Source of the DNA: Allobosea caraganae
GTDB taxonomy: Bacteria; Pseudomonadota; Alphaproteobacteria; Rhizobiales; Beijerinckiaceae
NCBI RefSeq assembly: GCF_003351345.1
Contig: NZ_QQTO01000001.1
Location: 248,001 to 312,000 of the forward strand
Direction: 5' to 3'
DNA: 64,000 nt
Shown: positions 52,464 through 60,551 of the stretch, one piece after another
Layout of the letters: every line of letters starts with the position of its first letter
How positions within the stretch are numbered: position 1 is the stretch's first letter
The notes under the pieces: model-generated
Seen by the model: only the letters and a program-made list of their open reading frames with translations
What the model was told of the DNA's origin: nothing
Databases searched by the model: none
Made by a program: the position numbers and the translations under genes

Positions 52464-52467
52464 AGCG
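52441..52467. repeat. Perfect hairpin spanning the trpA stop codon
   Basis: CGCTTCAGGCTG (52441-52452) and CAGCCTGAAGCG (52456-52467) pair perfectly around a three-base loop. No T-tract follows, so it is more likely an RNA 3'-end stabiliser or repeat fragment than an intrinsic terminator. The GAGCATG-type repeat begins 28 bases later. Confidence 0.75.
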
Positions 52468-52495
52468 TGAATCCGTCTCTCGCTAGAAATACTGA

Positions 52496-52544
52496 GAGCA
52501 TGATGTCGTCCGAAAACCGCTTCGCACTTTTCGGCATCATGCTC
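52496..52544. repeat. GAGCATG-type palindromic repeat, copy 4
   Basis: A 49-base imperfect palindrome, GAGCATGATGTCG to CGGCATCATGCTC, in the 137-bp gap between trpA and accD. It is nearly identical, inverted, to the copy at 48824-48870, so the trpF-trpA segment is flanked by two copies. Confidence 0.8.
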
Positions 52545-52600
52545 GAAGGCAGCGGCCTGAACCGGCCTCTGCTTCAGTCTCACGTTTCAAGGATGATCCG

Positions 52601-53506
52601 ATGAACTGGATTTCCGAAGTCGTCCGCCCGCGCATCAAGACGCTGTTCAAGCGCGAGAGCCCGGAGAACCTCTGGATCAAGTGCCCCGATTCCGGGCAGA
52701 TGGTCTTCCACAAGGATGTCGAGGCCAATGGCTTCGTCATCCCCGGCTCGAACCACCACATGCGCGTCACCGCGACCGACCGGCTGCGCCTGACCTTCGA
52801 CGAGGGCAAGTGGCTCGACGTGCCGCTGCCCGAGGTCGCGGTCGACCCGCTCAAGTTCCGCGACGAGAAGCGCTATACCGACCGCCTCAAGGACGCCCGC
52901 GCCAAGACCGGCGCGCAGGACGCCTTCAAGGTCGGCTATGGCCGGGTCAAGGGCCTGCCGCTGACCATTGCTGCGCAGGATTTCCACTTCATGGGCGGTT
53001 CGCTCGGCATGGCCGCGGGCGAGGCCTTCGTGAAGGGGGCTGAGACCGCGCTCGAGAAGAGGACGCCCTTTGTCGTCTTTGCAGCCTCCGGCGGCGCGCG
53101 CATGCAGGAAGGCATCCTTTCGCTGATGCAGCTGCCGCGCACCACCGTCGCCGTGCGCCGCCTGCGCAAGGCCGGGCTGCCCTATTTCGTCGTGCTGACC
53201 AACCCGACCACCGGCGGCGTCACCGCCTCCTACGCCATGCTGGGCGATGTCCACATCGCCGAGCCGGGCGCGCTGATCGGCTTCGCCGGCCCGCGCGTCA
53301 TCGAGCAGACCATCCGCGAGAAGCTGCCCGACGGCTTCCAGCGCGCCGAGTACCTCAAGGATCACGGCATGGTCGACATGGTCGTCCACCGCCACGACAT
53401 CCCCGAGACCCTGGCGCGTCTCGGCCGCCTGCTGACCAAGCAGCCCGCCGTCGAGGCGCCGGAGGCGGCTCCGAAGCCGGAGCAGCCGGTCACCGAAGCC
53501 GCCTGA
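52601..53506 (+). CDS. accD: Acetyl-CoA carboxylase carboxyltransferase beta subunit
   Basis: A 301-residue subunit that, with AccA, transfers carboxyl from biotin to acetyl-CoA to make malonyl-CoA. The crotonase-like core is complete ([62 protein letters not shown]). The N-terminal zinc ribbon found in E. coli AccD is not: [23 protein letters not shown] keeps only Cys28 of the four ligands. This loss seems usual in Hyphomicrobiales. The trpA-accD-folC order is conserved in alphaproteobacteria. Confidence 0.96.
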   Translation: MNWISEVVRPRIKTLFKRESPENLWIKCPDSGQMVFHKDVEANGFVIPGSNHHMRVTATDRLRLTFDEGKWLDVPLPEVAVDPLKFRDEKRYTDRLKDARAKTGAQDAFKVGYGRVKGLPLTIAAQDFHFMGGSLGMAAGEAFVKGAETALEKRTPFVVFAASGGARMQEGILSLMQLPRTTVAVRRLRKAGLPYFVVLTNPTTGGVTASYAMLGDVHIAEPGALIGFAGPRVIEQTIREKLPDGFQRAEYLKDHGMVDMVVHRHDIPETLARLGRLLTKQPAVEAPEAAPKPEQPVTEAA

Positions 53507-53534
53507 TCGGTTCGGCGGGCGGTTCGAGCGCAAC

Positions 53535-54857
53535 ATGGGGTCTTCCGACACGCTTCTGGCGCGCTTCCTGGCGCTGCACCCCAAGCTGATCGACCTTTCG
53601 CTCGGCCGCATCCTGCGCCTGCTGGAGCGGCTGGGCGATCCGCACCACCACCTGCCGCCGGTGATCCATGTCGCCGGCACCAACGGCAAGGGCTCGACCA
53701 TCGCCTTCATGCGGGCGATCCTCGAGGCGGCCGGCCTCAGCGTCCACGTCTACACCTCGCCGCATCTGGTGCGCTTCCACGAGCGCATCCGGCTCGGCGC
53801 CCCCGGCGGCGGCCGCTTCGTCGACGAGGCCGTGCTGGTCGAGGCGCTGGAGCGCTGCGAAAAGGCCAATGCCGGCGATGCCATTACCTTCTTCGAGATC
53901 ACCACCTCGGCCGCCTTCCTGCTCTTCGCCGAGCACAAGGCCGACGTGCTGCTGCTCGAAGTCGGACTGGGTGGCCGGTTCGACACCACCAATGTCGTCG
54001 CTCACCCGGCTTGCACGGTGGTGACGCCGGTCTCGCTCGACCATTCCGAATATCTCGGCGACACCGTCACCAAGATCGCCGGCGAGAAGGCGGGCATCTT
54101 CAAGCGCGGCGCGCCCGCGGTGATCGCGCCGCAGGAGCCGGAGCCGACCGCGGTGCTGGAGGCCGTTGCCGAGCGCGTTCACGCCTCCAAGGTTCTGATC
54201 GGCGCGCAGGATTTCAACGTCCACGAGGATGGCGGCAGGCTGGTCTACGAGGATGGCGACGGCCTGCTCGACCTGCCGCTGCCGCGCCTCGCCGGCCGGC
54301 ACCAACATATCAACGCCGGCACGGCCATCGCAGCGCTCCGCGCCGCCGGCTATGGCGGATTGCCGGCCAAGGCCTTCGAGCAGGGCATGCTCACCGCCGA
54401 ATGGCCGGCCCGGCTGCAGCGGCTGGCGCGCGGCCAGCTCGCCGAACTCGTGCCGGCGGGTAGCGAACTCTGGCTCGATGGCGGCCATAATCCCGATGGC
54501 GGCCGCGTCCTCGCCCAGGCCATGGCCGACCTCGAAGAGAAGAACCCGGCCCCGCTGGTGATGATCGCCGGCCTGCTCTCGACCAAGGACGCCAAGGCGA
54601 CGCTCGGTCATTTCAAGGGCCTGGCGCACGCGCTCTTCGCGGTGCCGATCCAGAACCAGCTCGTCGCCCGCCCGGCCGAGGAGGTCGCGGCGCTGGCGCG
54701 CGAGGCGGGGCTCAATGCCGAGGTCTCCGGCTCGGTCGAGCAGGCACTCCGCGAAATATCGGCGCGCTCCTGGCCGGCGCCGCCGCGCGTCCTGATCTGC
54801 GGTTCGCTCTATCTCGCGGGCGAGGTGCTCTCGGCGAACGGCACGCCGCCGGTATAG
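53535..54857 (+). CDS. folC: Bifunctional folylpolyglutamate/dihydrofolate synthase
   Basis: A 440-residue Mur-ligase-like enzyme that adds glutamate to dihydropteroate and to folates. The ATP-binding loop is VAGTNGKGSTIAFM, followed by the folate-contact YTSPHLVRFHERIRL. The central DVLLLEVGLGGRFDTTNVV and the Mg/ATP segment ITPVSLDHSEYLG-like (read here as TPVSLDHSEYLGDTV) are intact, as is the C-terminal LDGGHNPDGGR. It begins 28 bp after accD. Its 3' end overlaps by 49 bases an opposite-strand antitoxin-like ORF. Confidence 0.95.
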   Translation: MGSSDTLLARFLALHPKLIDLSLGRILRLLERLGDPHHHLPPVIHVAGTNGKGSTIAFMRAILEAAGLSVHVYTSPHLVRFHERIRLGAPGGGRFVDEAVLVEALERCEKANAGDAITFFEITTSAAFLLFAEHKADVLLLEVGLGGRFDTTNVVAHPACTVVTPVSLDHSEYLGDTVTKIAGEKAGIFKRGAPAVIAPQEPEPTAVLEAVAERVHASKVLIGAQDFNVHEDGGRLVYEDGDGLLDLPLPRLAGRHQHINAGTAIAALRAAGYGGLPAKAFEQGMLTAEWPARLQRLARGQLAELVPAGSELWLDGGHNPDGGRVLAQAMADLEEKNPAPLVMIAGLLSTKDAKATLGHFKGLAHALFAVPIQNQLVARPAEEVAALAREAGLNAEVSGSVEQALREISARSWPAPPRVLICGSLYLAGEVLSANGTPPV

Positions 54858-55033
54858 GCGGGCTCAGCCAAGCTCTGGTATCTGGCCACCAGCTTGCTGT
54901 ATTCCGCCACCGTCAGCAGCATATGCGATACTTTTCCGCGCTCCGTTATGAAAACAGGGGCGCTTTGAGCGTGCTGCTTCACACGCCCGGTGTGCCGCCA
55001 GAGTTCGTGGCTAGGTACGGTCGTCAATGTCAC
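54809..55033 (-). CDS. Orphan Phd/YefM-type antitoxin-like protein
   Basis: A 74-residue protein, using the GTG at 55033 as start. It contains LTTVPSHELWRHTGRVKQHAQSAPVFITERGKVSHMLLTVAEYSKLV, which follows the Phd/YefM pattern: an N-terminal DNA-binding part with a short PVFITERG segment and the L-L-T-V-x-E-Y end. The expected toxin (PIN/VapC or RelE/Doc) is not next to it; its 3' end runs 49 bases into folC on the other strand. It is probably a solitary or decaying remnant. The TTG at 55054 is an alternative start. Confidence 0.6.
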   Translation of the reverse strand: MTLTTVPSHELWRHTGRVKQHAQSAPVFITERGKVSHMLLTVAEYSKLVARYQSLAEPAYTGGVPFAESTSPAR

Positions 55034-55139
55034 GATGCCCCACAGGCTATGCAACCCAAGGTAGCGATATTTCCTTGTCGATCAAGCGGTGCAGTACATT
55101 TATCGTTGCCCGTCGATGCCTGTCTCGGAGGAGTAGCCT

Positions 55140-55985
55140 ATGCCCAAGCAGCGTTTCGGAACGAACGGCCCCGAGGTCGTCACCATCGGCCAGGGCACCT
55201 GGAACATCGAGCACGCCGACCGGCAGACGGCCATTGCCGCCCTGCGCCGCGGCCTCGATCTCGGCCTCTCCCATATCGACACCGCCGAGATGTACGGTTC
55301 CGGCGCCTCGGAGGAGATCATCGGCGAGGCGATCGCCGGGCGGCGCGACGAGGTCTTCCTCGTCTCCAAGGTGCTGCCGCATAATGCCTCGCATAGCGGC
55401 ATGCGTGCTGCTTGCGAGCGCATCCTGGCTCGGCTGAAGACCGACCGGCTCGATTGCTACCTGCTGCATTGGCGCGGCTCGTATGATCTGGAAGAGACCT
55501 TCGGCGCCTTCGAGGAGCTGAAGCGCGAGGGCAAGATCCTGTCCTGGGGCGTCAGCAATTTCGACACCGACGATCTCACGGAAGCGCTTGCCGTTGCCGG
55601 CGAAGGCAAGATCGCCTGCAACCAGGTACTCTACCATCTGCGCGAGCGCGCGATCGAGCACGCCGTCATCCCCTGGTGCGAGCGCCATGGCGTCGCCGTG
55701 ACCGCCTACAGCCCCTTCGGCCAGGACGATTTTCCGGCGCCGGGCAGCGCGCATGGCATCCTGCTGTCCGGGATAGGCAAGACCTATGGCGCCACCGCCC
55801 GGCAGGTCGCGCTCGCCTTCCTGACGCGCCGCTCCTCGGTCTTCGTCATTCCCAAGGCGGCCAATCCCGCCCATGCCGAGGACAATGCCGGTGCGCTCAA
55901 GCTGACCTTGTCGGAGCGCGACATCGCGCTGATCGACGACGCTTTCCCGCGCGGCCCGCGCCCGCGCTCGCTGCCGATGCTCTAA
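55140..55985 (+). CDS. Aldo/keto reductase, second
   Basis: A 281-residue AKR-family oxidoreductase. Catalytic Asp and Tyr lie in SHIDTAEMYGSGASEEIIGEAI, Lys in VFLVSKVLPHNAS and His in LLHWRGSYDLEETFGAFEEL. The block WGVSNFDTDDLTEAL and the NADPH-binding FVIPKAANPAHAEDNA follow. It resembles the YeaE/DkgA-like group that reduces methylglyoxal and small carbonyls. It follows a GGAGGAG ribosome site and is convergent with the TauE/SafE gene, overlapping it by four bases. Confidence 0.92.
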   Translation: MPKQRFGTNGPEVVTIGQGTWNIEHADRQTAIAALRRGLDLGLSHIDTAEMYGSGASEEIIGEAIAGRRDEVFLVSKVLPHNASHSGMRAACERILARLKTDRLDCYLLHWRGSYDLEETFGAFEELKREGKILSWGVSNFDTDDLTEALAVAGEGKIACNQVLYHLRERAIEHAVIPWCERHGVAVTAYSPFGQDDFPAPGSAHGILLSGIGKTYGATARQVALAFLTRRSSVFVIPKAANPAHAEDNAGALKLTLSERDIALIDDAFPRGPRPRSLPML

Positions 55986-56740
55986 TCCCAAAGCCCGGCG
56001 GCGCGGCGCAGCAGGTCGAGCCCGACCAGCGTCAGCACGATCTTGATCGTCGCCAGGAACCAGCGCTCCGGCAGGTTCTCCAGCAGCTTCGTCCCGGCCA
56101 TCGTGCCGGCGAAGCCGGAGAGGATCATCGCCGCGATCAGCGGCAGCCAGTCGCCATAGGCGAAACCGAGCGCCCCGAAGGCGAACACCTTGAGCAGGTG
56201 CTGCATCGTCGTGCAGGCGGCGTGGGTTGCGATGAGCTGGCGCTTCTCCAGCTTGAGCGGCAGCAGCAGCGCCTGCACGAACGGCCCGGTCGCGCCGACG
56301 AACATGGTGATGAAGGTCGAGATGCCGCCGCCGATGACGATGCCGCCCTTGGCGAGGCCGGGGATCTGCGGCTTCGGCACCCAGGCCATCAGCAGGATGA
56401 AGCCGCCGAGCACGCCGAGCAGCACCCGCTCCGGCAGCGCCACGACGAAGGCGGCGCCGAGCAGCACGCCGATCAGCGAGCCGATGCTGAAGCGCAGGAC
56501 CAGCGGCCAGACCGCATGCGCCCGCTGGACATAGGTCCGCCCGACATTGGAGCCGACCTGCACCAGCCCGTGCACGGCGATGATCAGCGCAGGCGACACC
56601 GTGCCCGCGAGTGCGCCGAGCATCGCCACGCCGCCACCGACGCCGAAGGCGGCAGTGAAGGCCGAGGTCAGGAAGCTGACGCCGATCAGCAGCAGGGCGA
56701 TGGCGGGCGAGACGCCGGCCGGCAGGATTGATTCAAGCAT
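55982..56740 (-). CDS. Sulfite exporter TauE/SafE family permease
   Basis: A 252-residue polytopic membrane protein with about eight hydrophobic segments and the family repeats FTAAFGVGGGVAML (near 30-43) and IVIGGGISTFITMFVGATGPFV (near 140-161), which carry the TauE Gly-rich motifs. Members move sulfite, sulfoacetate or related organosulfur anions across the inner membrane. There is no adjacent sulfur gene; the monooxygenase locus at 8-13 kb is distant. The ligand is unknown. Confidence 0.9.
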   Translation of the reverse strand: MLESILPAGVSPAIALLLIGVSFLTSAFTAAFGVGGGVAMLGALAGTVSPALIIAVHGLVQVGSNVGRTYVQRAHAVWPLVLRFSIGSLIGVLLGAAFVVALPERVLLGVLGGFILLMAWVPKPQIPGLAKGGIVIGGGISTFITMFVGATGPFVQALLLPLKLEKRQLIATHAACTTMQHLLKVFAFGALGFAYGDWLPLIAAMILSGFAGTMAGTKLLENLPERWFLATIKIVLTLVGLDLLRRAAGLWD

Positions 56741-56984
56741 GGGGGAGGCGCGCGGGAGGGAAGACGGACGGCATCCCTGTTACAGCGTCGCCCGCGTCGC
56801 GACAAAGCCCGGATCGGCAGGGCGGCCCCGCCGGTAACCCATCCCGGAAACCACGTTACCTCTTGGCCCTTTACACGCGCCGGCCAAGTGGCGTTTTCTT
56901 GTCGCAATGGCGGCGGAGCTTTCGGCCCGACAACGCCTGTGAGCAACAGTTGCGTTTTCAGAGCTGCGTTTTCGGGAGTTTGTG

Positions 56985-57665
56985 ATGCGTCGCGTCCTCG
57001 GCATCCTGTCCGTTCTATTCCTGTCGCTCGTCGGCGTGGCCTCGGCTCAGGCCGGCGTGCAGGTCCGCGTCGACATCGCCGCCCAGCGCATGCAGGTGAC
57101 GACGGATGACGGCGAAATCTACAATTGGGCGATCTCGTCCGGCCGCAAGGGCTTCCGCTCGCCGAACGGCGTCTATCGCCCGACCCGGCTGGAACGCTCC
57201 TGGTACTCGCGGAAGTATGGCGGCGCGATGCCCTATGCCGTGTTCTTCCGCGGCGGCTATGCCATCCATGGCACGACCGCCGTCGGTGCGCTCGGTCGCC
57301 CGGCCTCGCATGGCTGCATCCGCCTGCACCCGGCCAATGCCGCCAAGCTCTTCGCGCTGGTCAAGAAGCATGGCGCCAGCCAGACCCGGATCGCGCTGAA
57401 CGGCGCCGCCTCCGATGGTCTGTCGCAGTTCGCCAAGGCCTCGGGCGGCTCGAAGACCAAGCTCGCCAAGGCGAAGTATCGCAGCAAGGCCGTGATTGCC
57501 CAGGCCAAGGCCAAGCAGAAGGCCGCCGCGATCGCCCAGCAGAGGCGCGCGCCGAACTGGGATGCCGCCCGCGACCAGCTCTTCATGCGCCCGAGCCTGC
57601 CGCCCGATGCGCTGGGCTATCAGCCGCATCAGCCAGTTCGCTACGGCCCGACGGGTTGGCGCTGA
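56985..57665 (+). CDS. L,D-transpeptidase (YkuD domain)
   Basis: A 226-residue periplasmic cell-wall enzyme that forms 3-3 peptidoglycan cross-links or anchors proteins. The signal peptide RRVLGILSVLFLSLVGVASAQA is followed by the YkuD domain (about 25-135) with H95 in YAIHGTT and the catalytic H109-G-C111 in ASHGCIRLHP. The C-terminal tail (about 140-226) is Lys/Ala-rich then Pro-rich and probably contacts the wall. The ATG at 56985 follows GGGAG; a GTG one codon earlier is open. It stands alone with 244 bp of featureless DNA upstream. Confidence 0.92.
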   Translation: MRRVLGILSVLFLSLVGVASAQAGVQVRVDIAAQRMQVTTDDGEIYNWAISSGRKGFRSPNGVYRPTRLERSWYSRKYGGAMPYAVFFRGGYAIHGTTAVGALGRPASHGCIRLHPANAAKLFALVKKHGASQTRIALNGAASDGLSQFAKASGGSKTKLAKAKYRSKAVIAQAKAKQKAAAIAQQRRAPNWDAARDQLFMRPSLPPDALGYQPHQPVRYGPTGWR

Positions 57666-57666
57666 G

Positions 57667-58557
57667 TTAGAGCGTCTCGGCGCTGATCCGGAACCAGCCT
57701 GACAGCGTCTCGCCCGGCTGAAGCCGTTTCAGCGGCGCGATCTCCCGCACCACCGGCTCGCTCGGCGCGCCGATCGCGTGGCTCTGCGGCTCGACGCAGA
57801 CGAATTCGGCCCCGGCCGGCGCCCAGACCACCGGCACGCGCAGGCTCTCGCCGGCGCTGAGCATGATCGCCAACCCGCGCGAGGGCGTCTCCATCCGCGC
57901 CTTGCCGTCCCAGTCGAGGAAGTTCCAGGCCTGCTCGGCACCGGTCGCGAAGACCGGGTTTTCTGCATATGGCCCGCTGCTTTCGAGCGAATGCGAGCCT
58001 GTCGGCCGAAAGGCGTCGTCGAGCGTGAGCGCCCGCGTCGCGGTCATACCGAGCGTCGTGTCCTCGGCGCAGGGAAACCAGGGATGATGGCCCAGCCCGA
58101 ACGGTAGTGCCGTGTCGGCCTCGTTGGTGACCGAGAGCGTGACGGTCATACCGTCCTCGGCAAGCGTGATCTCCTGCCAGGCGAGGTAGCGATAGGGGTC
58201 TTCGCCCTCCGTCCGCTGGTGCTCCAGCACGGTATGGCCCTGGCTCTGCCGCACGACCTCCCAGGCCGACTGCCAGCCGAAGCCGTGGATGTTGCCGCCG
58301 CCGCGCGGGTTGTTATGGGCGACGTGGAAGCAGCGCTCGCCATCGTCGACCAGCCCGCCGAAGGCGCGGTTGGCGAAGGGCACCATCGGCCAGGTGCCGA
58401 ACATGTTGGGCGCCGCGGTCGAGGGCGTCGCGCCGAAGGGCGCGTGCAGGAGCGGATGCTGGCGCCCGTCCGGCGCCGTCCAGTCGAGCCTGCTGATGAT
58501 GCCGCCGCTTGCCGGCGCGATCCGCGCGGCGTAGCCGCCGCCCTGCAATGTGATCAT
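57667..58557 (-). CDS. Aldose 1-epimerase family protein
   Basis: A 296-residue galactose-mutarotase-like protein of the beta-sandwich fold. The catalytic His pair is likely in NIHGFGW and LGLGHHPWF (read as FGLGHHPWF), and the catalytic Glu in FVCVEPQSHAIG. It interconverts anomers of a hexose or related sugar. It is convergent with the L,D-transpeptidase gene (one base apart) and lies 75 bp downstream of the IclR regulator gene on the same strand. Sugar-acid kinase genes at 62.9 kb could belong to the same physiology, but that is only proximity. Confidence 0.88.
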   Translation of the reverse strand: MITLQGGGYAARIAPASGGIISRLDWTAPDGRQHPLLHAPFGATPSTAAPNMFGTWPMVPFANRAFGGLVDDGERCFHVAHNNPRGGGNIHGFGWQSAWEVVRQSQGHTVLEHQRTEGEDPYRYLAWQEITLAEDGMTVTLSVTNEADTALPFGLGHHPWFPCAEDTTLGMTATRALTLDDAFRPTGSHSLESSGPYAENPVFATGAEQAWNFLDWDGKARMETPSRGLAIMLSAGESLRVPVVWAPAGAEFVCVEPQSHAIGAPSEPVVREIAPLKRLQPGETLSGWFRISAETL

Positions 58558-58632
58558 TCCTGTATCCCTAAAGGGTCATTTCTGCCGAAATGCTCCCTAG
58601 GATCAGCGCTTAAAAGAGTTTCCGAAGGGTTT

Positions 58633-59406
58633 CTACTTGATCAGCGGGCGCAGCATGGTCTGCATCGCCTGCATGCGCGGCAGGAACTGGGCGGCGATGT
58701 CTTGAGCCGAGGTGCGCTGCACCTGCCCCGACAGGTTGAACGCCGCGACGACCTCGTTGCGCGGGTTGATCAAGGGCACGGCGATCGAGACCAGCCCGAG
58801 CTCCAGCTCCTGGTCGACGATGGCATAGCCCTGCCCGCGCACCTTGGCGAGCAGCGTCATCAGCCGATCGACATCGACGACGGTTTGCGCGGTGCGCATG
58901 CGCGGCTGCCCGGTCAAGATGCGCCGCCTCGCCTCGTCCGGCGGTAGTGCCGCCAGCAGGACCCGGCCCATCGAGGTGCAGAAGGCCGGCAGCCGCGTGC
59001 CGACCGACAGCCCTACCGACATGATCCGCCGTTGCTGCGAGCGGGCGATGTAGACGATCTCGTGCCCGTCGAGCAGCGAGGCCGAGGACGACTCGTGGGT
59101 CTCCTCCGAGAGGCGTTCGAGGAAGGGCTGGACCATTTGCGGTAGTGCCGAGGAGGCCAGCCAGGCATGGCCGAGCCGGAGCACGCGGGGCGTCAGCCGG
59201 AAGAACTTGCCGTCGAACTCGGCATAGCCGATCCTGGTCAGCGTCAGCAGGCAGCGCCGCGCCGCGGCGCGAGAGAGCTCGGTGGCGCGCGCCACCTCGG
59301 CGATGGTGAGCTTGTCATGGGCCGCATCGAAGCACTCGATCACGGCGAGTCCTTTTTCGAGCGCCGCCATGTGGTCGCGGTCGGGAGCTGCGCTGCCCTC
59401 GTCCAA
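58633..59406 (-). CDS. IclR family regulator, PcaR/PcaU-like
   Basis: A 257-residue regulator. The N-terminal helix-turn-helix is in KLTIAEVARATELSRAAARRCLLTLTRIGYAEFDGKFF. The IclR effector domain follows, with FCTSMGRVLLAALPPDEARRRI and GYAIVDQELELGLVSIAVPL. It resembles PcaR/PcaU/CatR-type activators of aromatic degradation. The TTG start at 59406 was chosen because GAGGGGG lies six bases upstream and gives the usual family length; ORFs further up run through the operator. It is divergent from pcaI with a shared 82-bp control region and most likely activates the pca genes in response to 3-oxoadipate or protocatechuate. Confidence 0.88.
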   Translation of the reverse strand: MDEGSAAPDRDHMAALEKGLAVIECFDAAHDKLTIAEVARATELSRAAARRCLLTLTRIGYAEFDGKFFRLTPRVLRLGHAWLASSALPQMVQPFLERLSEETHESSSASLLDGHEIVYIARSQQRRIMSVGLSVGTRLPAFCTSMGRVLLAALPPDEARRRILTGQPRMRTAQTVVDVDRLMTLLAKVRGQGYAIVDQELELGLVSIAVPLINPRNEVVAAFNLSGQVQRTSAQDIAAQFLPRMQAMQTMLRPLIK

Positions 59407-59435
59407 GCTTGACCCCCTCGCTATCGCGTCATAAA

Positions 59436-59470
59436 GTGCGAAAATCAAAACGATGTGCGATAAACGCACA
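59436..59470. promoter_or_regulatory. PcaR-like operator: three GTGCG half-sites
   Basis: A direct half-site GTGCGAAAA starts at 59436, and TGTGCG-ATAAA-CGCACA (59454-59470) is a perfect 6-bp inverted repeat with five-base spacer. The 15-base core matches the reported PcaR site (GTTCGATAATCGCAC, from memory) at 13 of 15 positions. The palindrome plus extra half-site recalls PcaU operators. Confidence 0.7.
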
Positions 59471-59488
59471 ATATGAGGAGATGTCAAG

Positions 59489-60346
59489 GTGGCGGAATTC
59501 CTCTCCCTGGCCCAGGGAATCGAGGCGGTTCTGAGCGATGGCTGTTCCGTCGCGATGGAAGGCTTCACCCATCTGATCCCGCACGCCGCCGGCCACGAGG
59601 CGATCCGCCAGGGCCGCAAGCGCCTGACGTTGATCCGCATGACGCCGGACCTGGTCTACGACCAGATGATCGGCATGGGCTGCGCCGAGAAGCTCGTCTT
59701 TTCCTGGGGCGGCAATCCCGGCGTCGGCTCGTTGCACCGGCTGCGCGACGCGGTCGAGAATGGCTGGCCGAACAAGCTCGAGCTGGAAGAGCACAGCCAT
59801 GCCGCCATGGCCAATGCCTATGAGGCCGGTGCCGCCAACCTGCCCTTCGCGGTCTTCCGCGGCTACAAGGGCGTCGACCTGCCCAAGGTCAATCCGAAGA
59901 TCAAATCCGTGACCTGCCCCTATACCGGCGAGGTGCTGGCGACCGTGCCGGCCTTGCGCCCGGACGCGGCGATCATTCACGCGTTGAAGGCGGATCGCGA
60001 GGGCAACGTCCTGCTCGAAGGCATCGTCGGCGTGCAGAAGGAGGCGGTGCTCGCCGCCAAGCGCTCGCTGGTGACGGTCGAGGAGATCGTCGATGATTTC
60101 GGTGAGCGCAACGCCAATGCCGTCATCCTGCCGTCCTGGACGGTGACCGCGATCGCCCATGTCCCCGGCGGCGCCTACCCGTCCTATGCCCACGGCTACT
60201 ACAAGCGCGGCAACGATTTCTACATCGCCTGGGACAAGATAGCCCGCGAGCGCGACACATTCGCGGCCTGGATGAAGGCCAATGTGCTGGAGCAGGGGCC
60301 GGAGGCTTTTGCGCGCTATGCCGAGGCTAGGAAGGTGGCGGCGTGA
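59489..60346 (+). CDS. pcaI: 3-oxoadipate CoA-transferase subunit A
   Basis: A 285-residue class I CoA-transferase alpha subunit that, with PcaJ, moves CoA from succinyl-CoA to 3-oxoadipate in the beta-ketoadipate pathway. Family segments are VAMEGFTHLIPHAAGHEAIRQG and DLVYDQMIGMGCAEKLVFSWGGNPGVGSLHR. The start is GTG at 59489 preceded by GAGGAG. It is the first gene of pcaI-pcaJ-pcaH-pcaG, divergent from the IclR regulator with a PcaR-like operator between. It is separated from pcaJ by a 205-bp repeat. Alternative CoA-transferases (e.g. glutaconate type) are possible, but the pcaHG context favours PcaI. Confidence 0.88.
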   Translation: MAEFLSLAQGIEAVLSDGCSVAMEGFTHLIPHAAGHEAIRQGRKRLTLIRMTPDLVYDQMIGMGCAEKLVFSWGGNPGVGSLHRLRDAVENGWPNKLELEEHSHAAMANAYEAGAANLPFAVFRGYKGVDLPKVNPKIKSVTCPYTGEVLATVPALRPDAAIIHALKADREGNVLLEGIVGVQKEAVLAAKRSLVTVEEIVDDFGERNANAVILPSWTVTAIAHVPGGAYPSYAHGYYKRGNDFYIAWDKIARERDTFAAWMKANVLEQGPEAFARYAEARKVAA

Positions 60347-60370
60347 TCATGCAGTCAGCGACAGGGCGCG

Positions 60371-60526
60371 CCTTCCCTTCTCCCCTTGCGGGAGAAGGTG
60401 GCTCGGCGAAGCCGAGACGGATGAGGGGTCGCGCGACCTCTCGGGCTGGCGAACAGAGGCGGCAACGGTGTCCGGAAGGCACGGCGCGACCCCTCACCCC
60501 AACCCTCTCCCGCAGGGGGAGAGGGG
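60371..60526. repeat. Mosaic palindromic repeat inside the pca operon
   Basis: Hairpin CCTTCTCCC/GGGAGAAGG (60376-60398), then GCTCGGC/GCCGAG, outer arms TGAGGGGTCGCGC (60422-60434) and GCGCGACCCCTCA (60484-60496), and a last hairpin CCCTCTCCC with GGGAGAGGG near 60502-60525. It fills almost the whole gap between pcaI and pcaJ and belongs to the same family as the hairpins at 43987 and 44180. Confidence 0.78.
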
Positions 60527-60551
60527 GCAGGTCGAGCGTGAGGAGACTGGT

